NCBI RefSeq assembly: GCF_006094695.1
Contig: NZ_CP035103.1
Location: forward strand, 310,001 to 374,000
Source of the DNA: Kocuria rosea
GTDB lineage: Bacteria > Actinomycetota > Actinomycetes > Actinomycetales > Micrococcaceae
Length of the DNA: 64,000 nucleotides
Direction of reading: 5' to 3'
Under the pieces are notes generated by a model that was given only the letters and a program-made list of their open reading frames with translations, was not told where the DNA came from and searched no databases. Of the stretch, positions 54,216-62,965 are shown one piece after another (within the stretch, counting starts at the first letter, position 1; each line of letters starts with the position of its first letter). The position numbers and the translations under genes are program-made.

Positions 54216-56216
54216 ATGACCAGTCCATCCCGCACCACCACCACACCACCGCCCGCCCCGTCGGCGCCGGCCCTGGCAGTGGTTGGACGGCGCCGGGGCG
54301 TCGCCACCGCTGCTCTCATCGTTGTCGGCCTGATGACCCTCACCGTGCTGTGGGTGGCCCTGAGCTCCTCCGGGGCCACCGCGGCCCGGGAGGTGCTCGA
54401 TCCCGGGGCGATGGTGCGCTGGGGACTGCCGGCGGCCACGACCGTGCACCATCTGGCCATGTCCATCACCTGGGCAGGGCTGGTCTTCGCCACCACCGTC
54501 GTGCCCCGGTCCACCCCGGCCCACGGCGCGAGAACACCCGGAGCCGAGCACCCGGCCTTCGCCCGGGTGCTGAACGTGGCCGCGGGGGCGGCGGCGGTGT
54601 GGACGCTGGCCGCGGTGGCGATCATCGTGCTCAGCTACGCCGACACCATCGGTGCCCCCGTCTCGGGCTCGACCGAGTTCACCGGACAGCTGGGCTACTA
54701 CGTGACCCGCCTGATTCCCGGCCAGGCGTGGGCGGTGACCGCGGTGATGGCCGCGCTCACCACCACCTTGGCCGTGCTCGCCCGCTCCCCGGGGCCGGTG
54801 ACCGCCACCACCGTGGTGGCCCTGGCCGCCGTCATTCCGCTGTCCCAGCTCGGGCACGTGGCCGGGGTCGATGACCACAACGGGGCCGTCAACGCTTTGG
54901 CCCTGCACCTGCTCGGGGCCGGGATCTGGACCGGCGGGATCATCGTGCTCGCCCTGCTCGTCCCGCTGTTGACCACCCCGCAGGCCACGCACGGCGTGCT
55001 GGTGCGTTTCTCCGCCCTGGCCGCGGTGGCTTTCGTCGTGGTGGCCGTCTCCGGGGTTATCAACACCGTCTACCGGATCGGTGGGTGGGACGGGCTGGCC
55101 TCCGGCTACGGGGCACTGGTGATCGCCAAGACGATCGCCACCGTGGCCCTGGGGGTGCTCGGGTACCTCAACGGCCGGGTCATTGCTGCCGGGCCTGCGA
55201 GCCGGGGCAGGGTGTGGCGGCTGATCACCGTGGAGGCCTTCATCCTCTGCGCGGTGATGGCCCTGGGCGTGGCCCTGGGGCGCACCCCCACCCCGGTGCC
55301 CCTGGAACGGGAACCGGACATCACCGCCGCCGAGATCCTCACCGGCTACCTGCTGCCCCCACCGCTGAGCGCCTCCGGGTGGGTCACCCAGTGGCGCCTG
55401 GACTGGCTGTGGATCGCCGTGGCGATCCTCGCAGCCTGCCTCTACCTGGCCGGGGCGCGACGCCTGCGCTACACCAGGACACCGTGGCCGGTGGCGCGCA
55501 CGGTGGCGTTCCTGGCCGGACTCGTGCTGCTGGTCTATGTCACCTGCGGGCTGCCGGCCGTCTACGCCCCGATCCTGTTCAGCATCCACACCACCGCCCA
55601 CCTGCTGCTGGCCTTCCCGGTGCCGTTGCTGCTGATCGCCGGACGACCCGGGCTTCTGGCCGCGGCCCTGGTGCCGGCCCGCACCGACGGCTCCACCGGG
55701 GCGCGCGAGCTCACCACCGCATGGCGCACCTCCCGGACCGGGGCGCTGATGGCCCACCCGATCCCGGCCGCGGTCCTGGTCCTGGCCGGGCTCGGTGTCT
55801 TCTACTACACCCCCGCCTTCGCCCTGGCCCTGCACACCCACGTCGGCCACGAACTGATGAATACCACCGCCCTGGTCCTGGGCCTGATCTTCGCCGCCGC
55901 CGTGCTGGTCCCACCACGCGACCGGGCTGCGGTGCACACCCAAGCTCTGACGCTGGTCGGGACAGCCACCGCCCTGGGGCTCTGGGCGGGGGCCACCGCC
56001 CTGTCCCCAGCGCTGATCCAACCGGAGTGGTTCTCCGGGCTGGGGAGGGACTGGGGCCCCGCCCCGCTGGCGGACCAGCAATCCGCGGCCAGCTCCATCC
56101 TCCTGGCCGGGGCCCTGCCCCTGTTGGCCACCGCCCTGGCCGTCCTGGCCCGAAGACCCCAGGCCGACACCCCTGTCATCGACAACGGAACCGTCAAGGA
56201 CACCCACCATGGCTGA
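54216..56216 (+). CDS. CopD-CtaG fusion membrane protein (second)
   Basis: This 666-residue protein has the same two-part layout as the one at 39071-41230: a CopD-like half (about residues 50-340; HLAMSITWAGLVFATTVVP, LLGAGIWTGGIIVLALL) and a CtaG half (about 380-660; FSIHTTAHLLLAFPVPLLLI, HVGHELMNTTALVLGLIF). Compared with the first fusion, the CtaG half has lost some His and lacks the IDPNPH-type motif, so its copper site may differ. It lies between DsbA and VKOR genes, four bases after dsbA and overlapping VKOR by eight. Confidence 0.88.
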   Translation: MTSPSRTTTTPPPAPSAPALAVVGRRRGVATAALIVVGLMTLTVLWVALSSSGATAAREVLDPGAMVRWGLPAATTVHHLAMSITWAGLVFATTVVPRSTPAHGARTPGAEHPAFARVLNVAAGAAAVWTLAAVAIIVLSYADTIGAPVSGSTEFTGQLGYYVTRLIPGQAWAVTAVMAALTTTLAVLARSPGPVTATTVVALAAVIPLSQLGHVAGVDDHNGAVNALALHLLGAGIWTGGIIVLALLVPLLTTPQATHGVLVRFSALAAVAFVVVAVSGVINTVYRIGGWDGLASGYGALVIAKTIATVALGVLGYLNGRVIAAGPASRGRVWRLITVEAFILCAVMALGVALGRTPTPVPLEREPDITAAEILTGYLLPPPLSASGWVTQWRLDWLWIAVAILAACLYLAGARRLRYTRTPWPVARTVAFLAGLVLLVYVTCGLPAVYAPILFSIHTTAHLLLAFPVPLLLIAGRPGLLAAALVPARTDGSTGARELTTAWRTSRTGALMAHPIPAAVLVLAGLGVFYYTPAFALALHTHVGHELMNTTALVLGLIFAAAVLVPPRDRAAVHTQALTLVGTATALGLWAGATALSPALIQPEWFSGLGRDWGPAPLADQQSAASSILLAGALPLLATALAVLARRPQADTPVIDNGTVKDTHHG

Positions 56217-56856
56217 CCCCACCACCAGCACCACCCATCACACCGACGCCGGCCCGGCCACCGAGACCCACCTGCCCGGCTTCGCCCGGTACCGGCCCTT
56301 CGCGGTCCTGCTGCTGGTGACCGGGGTGATCGGTTGGATCGCCTCCGGTGTCCTGGTGCTCGAGCGCCTGGCCCTCTACCGCGACCCCGGCCACGTCACC
56401 AGCTGCGACATCAACCCCTGGGTCTCCTGCGGGCAGGTCATGGGCACCTGGCAGTCGGAACTGTTCGGCTTCCCCAACCCGCTGATCGGCATCGTCGCCT
56501 TCGCCGTGGTCATTACCACCGCCATGGCGGCCCTCTCGGGGGCGCGGTTCGGGCGCTGGTACTGGATCGGGCTGCAGGTCGGGGTCACCGCCGGGGCGGT
56601 GTTCGCGATCTGGTTGTGGTCCCAGGCGCTGTTCTCCATCTACATCCTGTGCCTGTACTGCATGATCGTGTGGGCGGCGATGATCCCGCTGACCATCCTG
56701 CTCACCATCCGCAACATGGTCCACGGCATCATCCCCGCCCCGCCCGGGCTGGCCCGCTTCGCCGCCGACTGGGCCTGGACCCTGGTCGCCATCACCTACG
56801 TCGCGGTGGCCGCCTCGGTGTTCTTCCGCTTCTTCACCGCCTTCACCGGCCTCTGA
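56209..56856 (+). CDS. VKOR-family disulfide-generating membrane protein
   Basis: This 215-residue membrane protein has the vitamin K epoxide reductase family layout. Loop cysteines 66 and 74 are in SCDINPWVSCG, the quinone-side active site Cys148-Leu-Tyr-Cys151 is in ILCLYCMIVW, and there are four to five membrane segments. Actinobacterial VKOR replaces DsbB and re-oxidises DsbA using menaquinone. It is the last gene of dsbA-copD/ctaG-VKOR. Confidence 0.93.
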   Translation: MADPTTSTTHHTDAGPATETHLPGFARYRPFAVLLLVTGVIGWIASGVLVLERLALYRDPGHVTSCDINPWVSCGQVMGTWQSELFGFPNPLIGIVAFAVVITTAMAALSGARFGRWYWIGLQVGVTAGAVFAIWLWSQALFSIYILCLYCMIVWAAMIPLTILLTIRNMVHGIIPAPPGLARFAADWAWTLVAITYVAVAASVFFRFFTAFTGL

Positions 56857-57211
56857 CACCCACCGGTCGCGGTGCTCCCACGGGGGTCGACACCGTCGAC
56901 GGTGTCAGACCCAGCTTGCCCATCAGACTCATCATCCGTGGCCCATGTTCCGCTGACAGACATCGGGTGATCGCCGGCCGCGTCCGGTCGGACGCGTTGC
57001 ATCAGGTCGCCATCGCAGGGGCTCGGGATCCCGTCTTGGAAGGTATTACCGCTGTAGCGCTTCGATCGGCATCTGACGTTGGTACCTCGCCAGGGTAATG
57101 TCATCCTTCAGTCGCGATCATGCTTTCCGAGGTCCGAGGTCCGAGGTCCGAGGTCCGAGGTCCGAGGTCCGAGGCCACGATGCCGCGAGTCCACCGTGAG
57201 AGGGAGTCCTG
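56857..57211. other. intergenic region with a 7-bp tandem repeat
   Basis: About 355 bases without a gene, containing the repeat at 57126-57174 and the promoter of the P450 operon. Confidence 0.5.
57126..57174. repeat. TCCGAGG tandem repeat, seven copies
   Basis: Seven perfect copies of TCCGAGG run head to tail, ending 37 bases before the P450 start. Perfect short repeats are prone to slippage, and changes in number would alter promoter or leader spacing. Confidence 0.9.
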
Positions 57212-58492
57212 ATGGGACGCATGGCGTACGACCTCAGTATGGACAGCACTCTGGCCTTGGCTTGGCAGGGCTATGAGTTCGTGTCCCGGCGGTGTGAACG
57301 GTACGGAACCGATGTGTTCCAGACCCGCCTGCTGCTGGAGCCGACGGTGTGTCTGCGCGGTGCGGAGGCCGCGCAGGTCTTCTACGACGCCGACCGGTTC
57401 CAGCGACGAGGTGCCTTCCCAATGCGGGTGCAGAAGACGCTGCTCGGTGTCGGTGGCGTGCAGGGCCTAGACGGACAGACCCACCGGGCGCGCAAGCAGA
57501 TGTTCATGGATCTCATGACCCCGCACGACATCCGTACTTTGACGGGCCTGGTCGCCGACGGCTGGAGAGCCCGGATTATCGGGTGGGAAGCCGCTGACCG
57601 CATCGTGCTGTACGAGGAGGTCGGGCAGATCCTGTGCCAGGCGGTCAGTAGCTGGGTCGGTGTCCCCGTCACCGAGTCCCAGGTCAGGGGCCGCACCCAG
57701 TCCTTGCACGCCATGATCGAGGCTCCCGCTGCGGTCGGTCCCCGGCACTGGCGGGGCCGGCGCGCCCGCCACGGGGCCGAACAAGCCATTGCGGACCTGG
57801 TGGATCGGGTACGCCGCGGGGAGCACGCTGCCCCGGAGGGCAGCGCCTTGCAGGTCGTGTCCACTCACCGCGAGCCTGGTGGGCAGCTGTTGGGCAGCCG
57901 GATTGCCGCGGTCGAGCTGCTCAACCTCGTGCGTCCCACGGTCGCGGTCGACCGCTTCATCATCTTCGCGGCCTTGGCCCTGCACCAGCACCCCCAGTGG
58001 CGAAGCCGGTTGCGCCAGGGCGGTGACCGCGACGCCGAGTTGTTCGTTCAGGAGGTCCGCCGCTTCTATCCTTTCTTCCCGATGGTCGGTGCTCGGGTGC
58101 GCACTGCCTTCGATTGGCAGGGCGTGCACTTCCCCCAGGGGCGTAGAACGCTCCTGGACCTGTACGGCACCAACCACCACCCCGACCTGTGGGAGAACCC
58201 CGAGATCTTCGATCCGGACCGCTTCACCACTTGGGACGGCGGCGCCTACGGTCTCATCCCACAAGGCGGCGGGGATCACCACATCGGCCACCGGTGCGCG
58301 GGGGAGTGGATCACCATCGCCCTGATGAAGGCGGCGCTGGCCATCCTGACGCGGGAGATGACCTATGACGTCCCGTCCCAGGATCTGCGGATCAGCCTGC
58401 GTCGCATGCCCACCCTGCCATCCAGCGGATTCGTGATCTCCGACGTGCGCTCCGTACCGTCGAGCGCAACGGTGGGGGGAGGGCCGCGATGA
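57212..58492 (+). CDS. CYP152-type fatty-acid P450 peroxygenase
   Basis: This 426-residue P450 has the short CYP152 layout that uses H2O2 directly. The heme ligand is Cys362 in GHRCAGEW, and Arg241-Pro242 (NLVRPTVAVDRF) matches the Arg-Pro pair that holds the fatty-acid carboxylate. The segment GVGGVQGLDGQTH places Gln84 where P450 BS-beta has Gln85 and the decarboxylase OleT has His85, so hydroxylation is expected over alkene formation. The ATG at 57212 follows AGGGAG. The stop overlaps the next gene (ATGA). Confidence 0.88.
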   Translation: MGRMAYDLSMDSTLALAWQGYEFVSRRCERYGTDVFQTRLLLEPTVCLRGAEAAQVFYDADRFQRRGAFPMRVQKTLLGVGGVQGLDGQTHRARKQMFMDLMTPHDIRTLTGLVADGWRARIIGWEAADRIVLYEEVGQILCQAVSSWVGVPVTESQVRGRTQSLHAMIEAPAAVGPRHWRGRRARHGAEQAIADLVDRVRRGEHAAPEGSALQVVSTHREPGGQLLGSRIAAVELLNLVRPTVAVDRFIIFAALALHQHPQWRSRLRQGGDRDAELFVQEVRRFYPFFPMVGARVRTAFDWQGVHFPQGRRTLLDLYGTNHHPDLWENPEIFDPDRFTTWDGGAYGLIPQGGGDHHIGHRCAGEWITIALMKAALAILTREMTYDVPSQDLRISLRRMPTLPSSGFVISDVRSVPSSATVGGGPR

Positions 58493-59505
58493 CGTGGGTG
58501 TGGGTGGTGGGCTTGGTCTTGGCGGCATTCGCCACCCGCTGGGGCGCTGAGCAGCTGGCCGCTCCCCTGAAGGCGGTACGGCAGCGGTACGGGTTCACCG
58601 GCGCCGCCGGCGGCCCACTGGTCGCTCTCGGCAGCGCCAGCCCCGATGTCGGCATCAACGTCGTCAGCGCGGCCACCGGGGCCGGAGCGGTCGGACTGGG
58701 CAGCATGCTCGGCTCCACCGTGGTCTCGATCCCGATCACCGTCGCGGTCGGCTACGCGGCGTTTCGGAAGAACCGGGCGACCAGCGACAAGAAACCTGCC
58801 GAGCAGGGCGAGGGCCTGCGGATCGAGAAGGGCGCGGTGCTCATCGATGCACTGCCCTACCTTGCCGTCGTCGCCCTGTTCGCGGTGCTCATCCTGCCTC
58901 CGGCCTGGCGAGGGTTGCAGCCGATCGATGGCTTGATCGCCGTGGTCGCATACGTCATCTACCTCGGGCAGGCCCTCTTCCGCGGTCGTGGTGGTGAACG
59001 TGGTCAGGTCTCGTGGTCGGGGAAACAGACCCTGCTGACGCTCGGCGGTGTAGCCGCACTTGCCGTGGGTTCCTACGTCCTCGTCACCGGAACCCAGCAG
59101 ATCGGTTCAGCGCTTGGCCTGGCACCGCTGGTCAGCGGGCTGTTCATCACCGCGTTCATGACTGCTCTGCCGCAGGTGTTCACCACCTGGTCCGTGGTCC
59201 GCAGTGGGCAGGTGACCAGCGGGATCACCAGCGTCTTCGCCGACCACACCATGACCTTCACGCTTGCGGTGCTGCCTCTGGCGATCGTGACCGTGCCGGT
59301 GCAGAACTACCCGGTCGTGCTCACCGTCATGGCTTTCGTTGCGCTCATGCCGGTGCTCTTCGCCGTTCTGAGCTACCGCCGCGAACGCCACGACTCCTAC
59401 GGGTTCATCCTCCGCGATGTCGTCATGCTCGGTGGGGCTCTGATCGCATATCTCCTGTGCACTGCCGCCGTTCTCTTCTTCCTGGCCGGAGCCGGCGGCC
59501 GCTGA
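58489..59505 (+). CDS. CaCA-type Na+/Ca2+ or cation/H+ exchanger
   Basis: This 338-residue membrane protein has about ten segments and the two inverted alpha-repeats of the exchanger superfamily: GGPLVALGSASPDVGINVVS with LGSMLGSTVV in the first half and LVSGLFITAFMTALPQVFTT in the second. The first repeat has SASPD where the family usually has TSLPE, and the second has Gln in place of the acidic residue, so ion selectivity may be altered. It is translationally coupled to the P450 gene. Confidence 0.82.
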   Translation: MTWVWVVGLVLAAFATRWGAEQLAAPLKAVRQRYGFTGAAGGPLVALGSASPDVGINVVSAATGAGAVGLGSMLGSTVVSIPITVAVGYAAFRKNRATSDKKPAEQGEGLRIEKGAVLIDALPYLAVVALFAVLILPPAWRGLQPIDGLIAVVAYVIYLGQALFRGRGGERGQVSWSGKQTLLTLGGVAALAVGSYVLVTGTQQIGSALGLAPLVSGLFITAFMTALPQVFTTWSVVRSGQVTSGITSVFADHTMTFTLAVLPLAIVTVPVQNYPVVLTVMAFVALMPVLFAVLSYRRERHDSYGFILRDVVMLGGALIAYLLCTAAVLFFLAGAGGR

Positions 59506-59549
59506 TAGGGCGAAACCTGGGACAGAGCCTCCACGGGACCTGGTGCGAT

Positions 59550-59753
59550 TCACTCCGGCACGTGGTTCGCGTGCATGTTACTGGGGGGAAGCCTTAGGTG
59601 AATGCCAACCGCCTCCAGGGCGCTGACTCCGCTTGCAGCAAAGGGAGTTCCGGAGGATTTCTCCTCGGCTGCTTCTTCGATGCTGCCGGTATATCCGGGC
59701 AGCACCAGAGCGCACCCCAGGACGAGGGCGGTGATGGTGGCAGAGCGCTTCAC
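59550..59753 (-). CDS. small exported peptide, family with 30472-30636 (copy C)
   Basis: This 67-residue peptide starts at GTG (VKRSATITALVLG). It shares the core TALVLGCALVLPGYTGSIEE with the copy at 30472-30636, again with Tyr at the lipobox Cys position. The acidic linker (EEKSSGTPFAASGVSALEAV) is similar, but the C-terminus is longer and different. It sits between the exchanger gene and resC on the minus strand. Confidence 0.6.
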   Translation of the reverse strand: MKRSATITALVLGCALVLPGYTGSIEEAAEEKSSGTPFAASGVSALEAVGIHLRLPPSNMHANHVPE

Positions 59754-60074
59754 GGGTGACCTTTGCTGGATGTCTGAGTACCGGGCACCGGCACCGGCCG
59801 GTCGATGCGCCAAGAAGATATCCGCCTGGCCGTGGTGGTGCCTGGATGGGCGCTGCGAAAGGGGCCCTTCTCGGGCCCGGAAATCAAGGAAGTGCTGGGG
59901 CGGGGTGCCGTGATCGGGACGCCATCGCAGGGCGGCGCCGGGAGTATCCCTGATGCGCGCCCCAGCGCCGCGGGGCAGCGGCCCATGGGTTCTTTCCGTG
60001 CCTGTTTCTGCAATCCGTTCCCTGCTGGATCACGACGAATCCCGCCCCGTAGCTGGCGGTCTACGCCGCCGGGG
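59754..60074 (-). promoter_or_regulatory. leader of small peptide copy C and intergenic region
   Basis: The first about 110 bases upstream of the peptide match the leader of the copy at 30636, including AAGATATCCGCCTGGCCGTG (plus strand). The rest, up to the resC stop, shows no gene. Confidence 0.4.
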
Positions 60075-61154
60075 TTACAGCCCGGAGTAAGAGTGCAGGC
60101 CGGTGAAGACCGTGTTGACGACGGCGAAGTTGAAGATGACGCACAGGTATCCGACGATGGACAGCCAGGCTGAGCGGGTGCCGGTCCAGCCGCGGGTGGC
60201 GCGAGCGTGCATATAGGCGGCGTAGACGACCCAGATCACGAACGTCCAGACTTCTTTGACGTCCCAGCCCCAGTAGCGGCCCCAGGACTGCTCGGCCCAG
60301 ATGGCGCCGGCGGCCAGGGTGAAGGTCCAGAACGCGAAGCCGATCGCGTTGAGCCGGAAGGACAGGTTCTCCAGCGCCTGGGCGGAGGGCACCATGCCCA
60401 GGAAGCCCATGCCGGGGGCCTCACCGGCCAGAATGGCTTTCTCCCGGCGGGCCTGCAGCAGTTGGAGGACGGCCATGGCGAAGGTGATGGTGAAGATCCC
60501 GGAGGCGGCCACGGCGATGGACACGTGGATGACCAGCCACCAGGACTGCAGCGCGGGGACCAGCGGGCCCACCGGGGTGGGGAAGCCGATGGTGGCGGCG
60601 GTGAGCATGATCACCACGAGCCCGGTGACAAGGGTGCCCACGAAGCGCAGGTCCCTCAGCAGCAGCGCACCCAGGTAGACCCCGGCCACGACGAGTGCCC
60701 CGGTGGTGGCGAACTCGTACATGTTGCCCCAGGGCACCCGTCCGGCGGCCACCGCCCGGGCCATCACGGCCACGGCGTGCAGGGCGAAGGCCAGGACCAT
60801 GACGGTCACGGCCGCCCGGGCCGCTGGGCGGCGGGTCCCGGTGTAGCGCATGGAGGAGTCAGCGACGTGTTCGGCCAGCACCGACTGGGCGGAGGCCGGG
60901 TACCCGCGGCCGCGGTCACCGGTGCCCAGCCCGGCCCGGGAATCATCGGCCTCCACCGTGTTCACCGTGGCAGTGGTTGCCGCGCCGACCAGTTGCCCTT
61001 CCGATCTGTTGTGTTGCTCGGGTCGGGCCCTGCGCAGGATCTTGGAGTGGGAGGCCATGTCCCAGGCGAAGGCCACAAAGGCCACCAGGTAGGTCATGGC
61101 GGCCAGGAGCATGAACAACTGGCTCCAGGCGCCCAGGTCCTCATTGACGGTCAT
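60075..61154 (-). CDS. resC: System II cytochrome c biogenesis protein ResC/CcsA
   Basis: This 359-residue membrane protein has the tryptophan-rich heme-handling motif WGRYWGWDVKEVWTF near residue 295 and conserved membrane histidines (LVIHVSIAVAA). An insert of about 60 polar residues follows the first segment. With ResB it exports and ligates heme to apocytochrome c. Some sources call it ccsB or ccsA. It starts 13 bases after the resB stop. Confidence 0.93.
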   Translation of the reverse strand: MTVNEDLGAWSQLFMLLAAMTYLVAFVAFAWDMASHSKILRRARPEQHNRSEGQLVGAATTATVNTVEADDSRAGLGTGDRGRGYPASAQSVLAEHVADSSMRYTGTRRPAARAAVTVMVLAFALHAVAVMARAVAAGRVPWGNMYEFATTGALVVAGVYLGALLLRDLRFVGTLVTGLVVIMLTAATIGFPTPVGPLVPALQSWWLVIHVSIAVAASGIFTITFAMAVLQLLQARREKAILAGEAPGMGFLGMVPSAQALENLSFRLNAIGFAFWTFTLAAGAIWAEQSWGRYWGWDVKEVWTFVIWVVYAAYMHARATRGWTGTRSAWLSIVGYLCVIFNFAVVNTVFTGLHSYSGL

Positions 61155-61167
61155 CGGTGGTGTCCTC

Positions 61168-62916
61168 TCAGTTGTGGGCCGGCCCGCTGTGGGCCCTGCT
61201 CGTTTTGGGGTGTGCGGCAGCGTCAGCGGGCGGGGGCGCGGTGCCCCACTGCTGGGTGAACAGCTCGCCCAGCCGCTGCGCCTCGGCCGCCAGCCGGGGG
61301 TCCTCCCCGCGAGCCAGCAGACCGTACTCCAGGATTGTGGTTGGGGCCCCGTCCTTGTCGACGCCTTTCGAGGCCCTCACCCAGAGGCGGCGGCGGGCGA
61401 TGAACATCGACATCAACAGGCCCGTGAAGGCCAGCACGAAGGACACGAAGGCGCCCGTCCGTCCCGGGTCGTAGACGATATCCAGGCCCACGTAGCGCTT
61501 CACATCGAGGAACTCGATGCTGCCCTTGCCCTGGGGCAGCTCGTAGACCGGGCCCGCGGCATCCAGGGTGATCGGCCCATCGGGGGTAAGCATGCCGTTG
61601 AGCTCGGTGAGCCCTTCGACGTCAAGCGCGTAGACGTTCTGGGGGACTCCGGAGTCCAGTCCGAGGTCCCCGGAGTAGGAGGACAGGATCAGCTTCGGGT
61701 TGGCCAGTCCCGGATCCGCCGACCGCGGGAGCCCATCGGCCCCGGTGACGGCGGTGGGCAGCAGCAGGCCGGTGAAGCCTAGCTGGTCCGGGGCAGCGTC
61801 GGGGACCTTGAGCACGAGTGAGGAGGTGTAGACCCCGTCGGAAGGAATGCCCACCACCGGCCCCTCGAAGGCGACGTCGCCGTTGCCGTCGGTCACCCGG
61901 ATCAGGGGGGCGTAGCCGTTGCCGATCAGGAACGACTTCACCCCGTCGACGTTGACCGGGGCGTTGACCTTCAGGGTCTCCTGCCGCGGCTGTCCTCCGG
62001 GTTGCTGGACGGTGACCTCGGCGGTGAAGTCCACCGGAGTCCCGTACTGACTGGGAACGGCGGTGTCGCGGTAAAACTCGACCTCGAAGTTCTCCAGGGT
62101 GAGGGAGAACGGCTCCAGCTGGTCGGCGTCGAAGTTGGTGCCCGGGATGAACGCGTCGTAGTTGATCAACGAGTTGGCGAACGAATCGCCCTCCACGAGG
62201 ATCTTCTGGCCCTTGAAGCCGAACAGGGACCCCACGGCCACGGAGACCAGCACGCCCAGCAGCGCCAGGTGGAAGACGACGTTGCCGACCTCCTTCCACA
62301 TTCCCCGCTCGGCGGCCACCGACGGCGCCGGTCCTCCTGTGTCGCGCACGGCCACCCGGTAGCCGCGCTTGCCCAGCAGGCGGGCGGCCTGGGCCACGAC
62401 CTCGTCCGGGGCCGGGGCGTCCGCGGGCCCACCGAGGACCAGGCGGCGGTGCTCGGGCAGCCGTTCCAGCCGTTTAGGGGTGCGCGGGGGCCGCGCCCGC
62501 CAGGCCCGCCAGTGCTTGCCCGCCCGGGGCAGTACGCACCCCACCAAGGAGACAAACAGCAGGATGTAGATCGCGGAGAACCACACGGAGGAGAACACGT
62601 CGAAGAACTGCAGCCGGTCCAGCCACGGGCCCAGGGTCGGGTTGGCATCGATGTAGTCGGCCACCGCACCCGTGTCCTGGATCCGCTGCGGGAAGGTCGA
62701 GCCGGGCACCGCCGCCACCGCCAGCAACAGCAGCAGGAACAGGGCGGTGTTCATCTTCGTCAGCTGCGCCCACGCCCACCGGGCCATCCCGACCGGCCCC
62801 AGCGCCGGCAGCTCGACATCCCTGGGGTTCTTGCCGGGTCCGGTGGGCGAAGAGCCTCGGGGGTCCCTGCCGGGGGTGTCCTCAGGGGTGCTCTGCCTGC
62901 TGCTAGTGGTGCTCAT
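61168..62916 (-). CDS. resB: System II cytochrome c biogenesis protein ResB/Ccs1
   Basis: This 582-residue protein has three N-terminal membrane segments (including MNTALFLLLLLAVAAVPGST and SAIYILLFVSLVGCVLP), a large extracytoplasmic domain with FALTLENFEVEFY-like and KSFLIGNGYAP stretches, and a final membrane segment near residue 500. It forms the heme lyase with ResC. It is 49 bases downstream of the TlpA-like gene. Confidence 0.93.
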   Translation of the reverse strand: MSTTSSRQSTPEDTPGRDPRGSSPTGPGKNPRDVELPALGPVGMARWAWAQLTKMNTALFLLLLLAVAAVPGSTFPQRIQDTGAVADYIDANPTLGPWLDRLQFFDVFSSVWFSAIYILLFVSLVGCVLPRAGKHWRAWRARPPRTPKRLERLPEHRRLVLGGPADAPAPDEVVAQAARLLGKRGYRVAVRDTGGPAPSVAAERGMWKEVGNVVFHLALLGVLVSVAVGSLFGFKGQKILVEGDSFANSLINYDAFIPGTNFDADQLEPFSLTLENFEVEFYRDTAVPSQYGTPVDFTAEVTVQQPGGQPRQETLKVNAPVNVDGVKSFLIGNGYAPLIRVTDGNGDVAFEGPVVGIPSDGVYTSSLVLKVPDAAPDQLGFTGLLLPTAVTGADGLPRSADPGLANPKLILSSYSGDLGLDSGVPQNVYALDVEGLTELNGMLTPDGPITLDAAGPVYELPQGKGSIEFLDVKRYVGLDIVYDPGRTGAFVSFVLAFTGLLMSMFIARRRLWVRASKGVDKDGAPTTILEYGLLARGEDPRLAAEAQRLGELFTQQWGTAPPPADAAAHPKTSRAHSGPAHN

Positions 62917-62965
62917 GGTGACCTTTCAGCTCCCTGTGCGGGGACGGCGGAGGGGGTGCCGGAAG

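Noticed and set aside
54153..56234. A 693-codon minus-strand frame opposite the CopD-CtaG fusion
   Set aside because: It shows Gly/Gln/His-rich low complexity with no start signal and is a shadow of the real gene.
57126..57174. A CRISPR-like array
   Set aside because: The 7-base units are contiguous with no spacers and there are no cas genes.
57212..58492. Annotation of the P450 as an OleT alkene-forming decarboxylase
   Set aside because: The residue at the OleT His85 position is Gln84, as in hydroxylating members.
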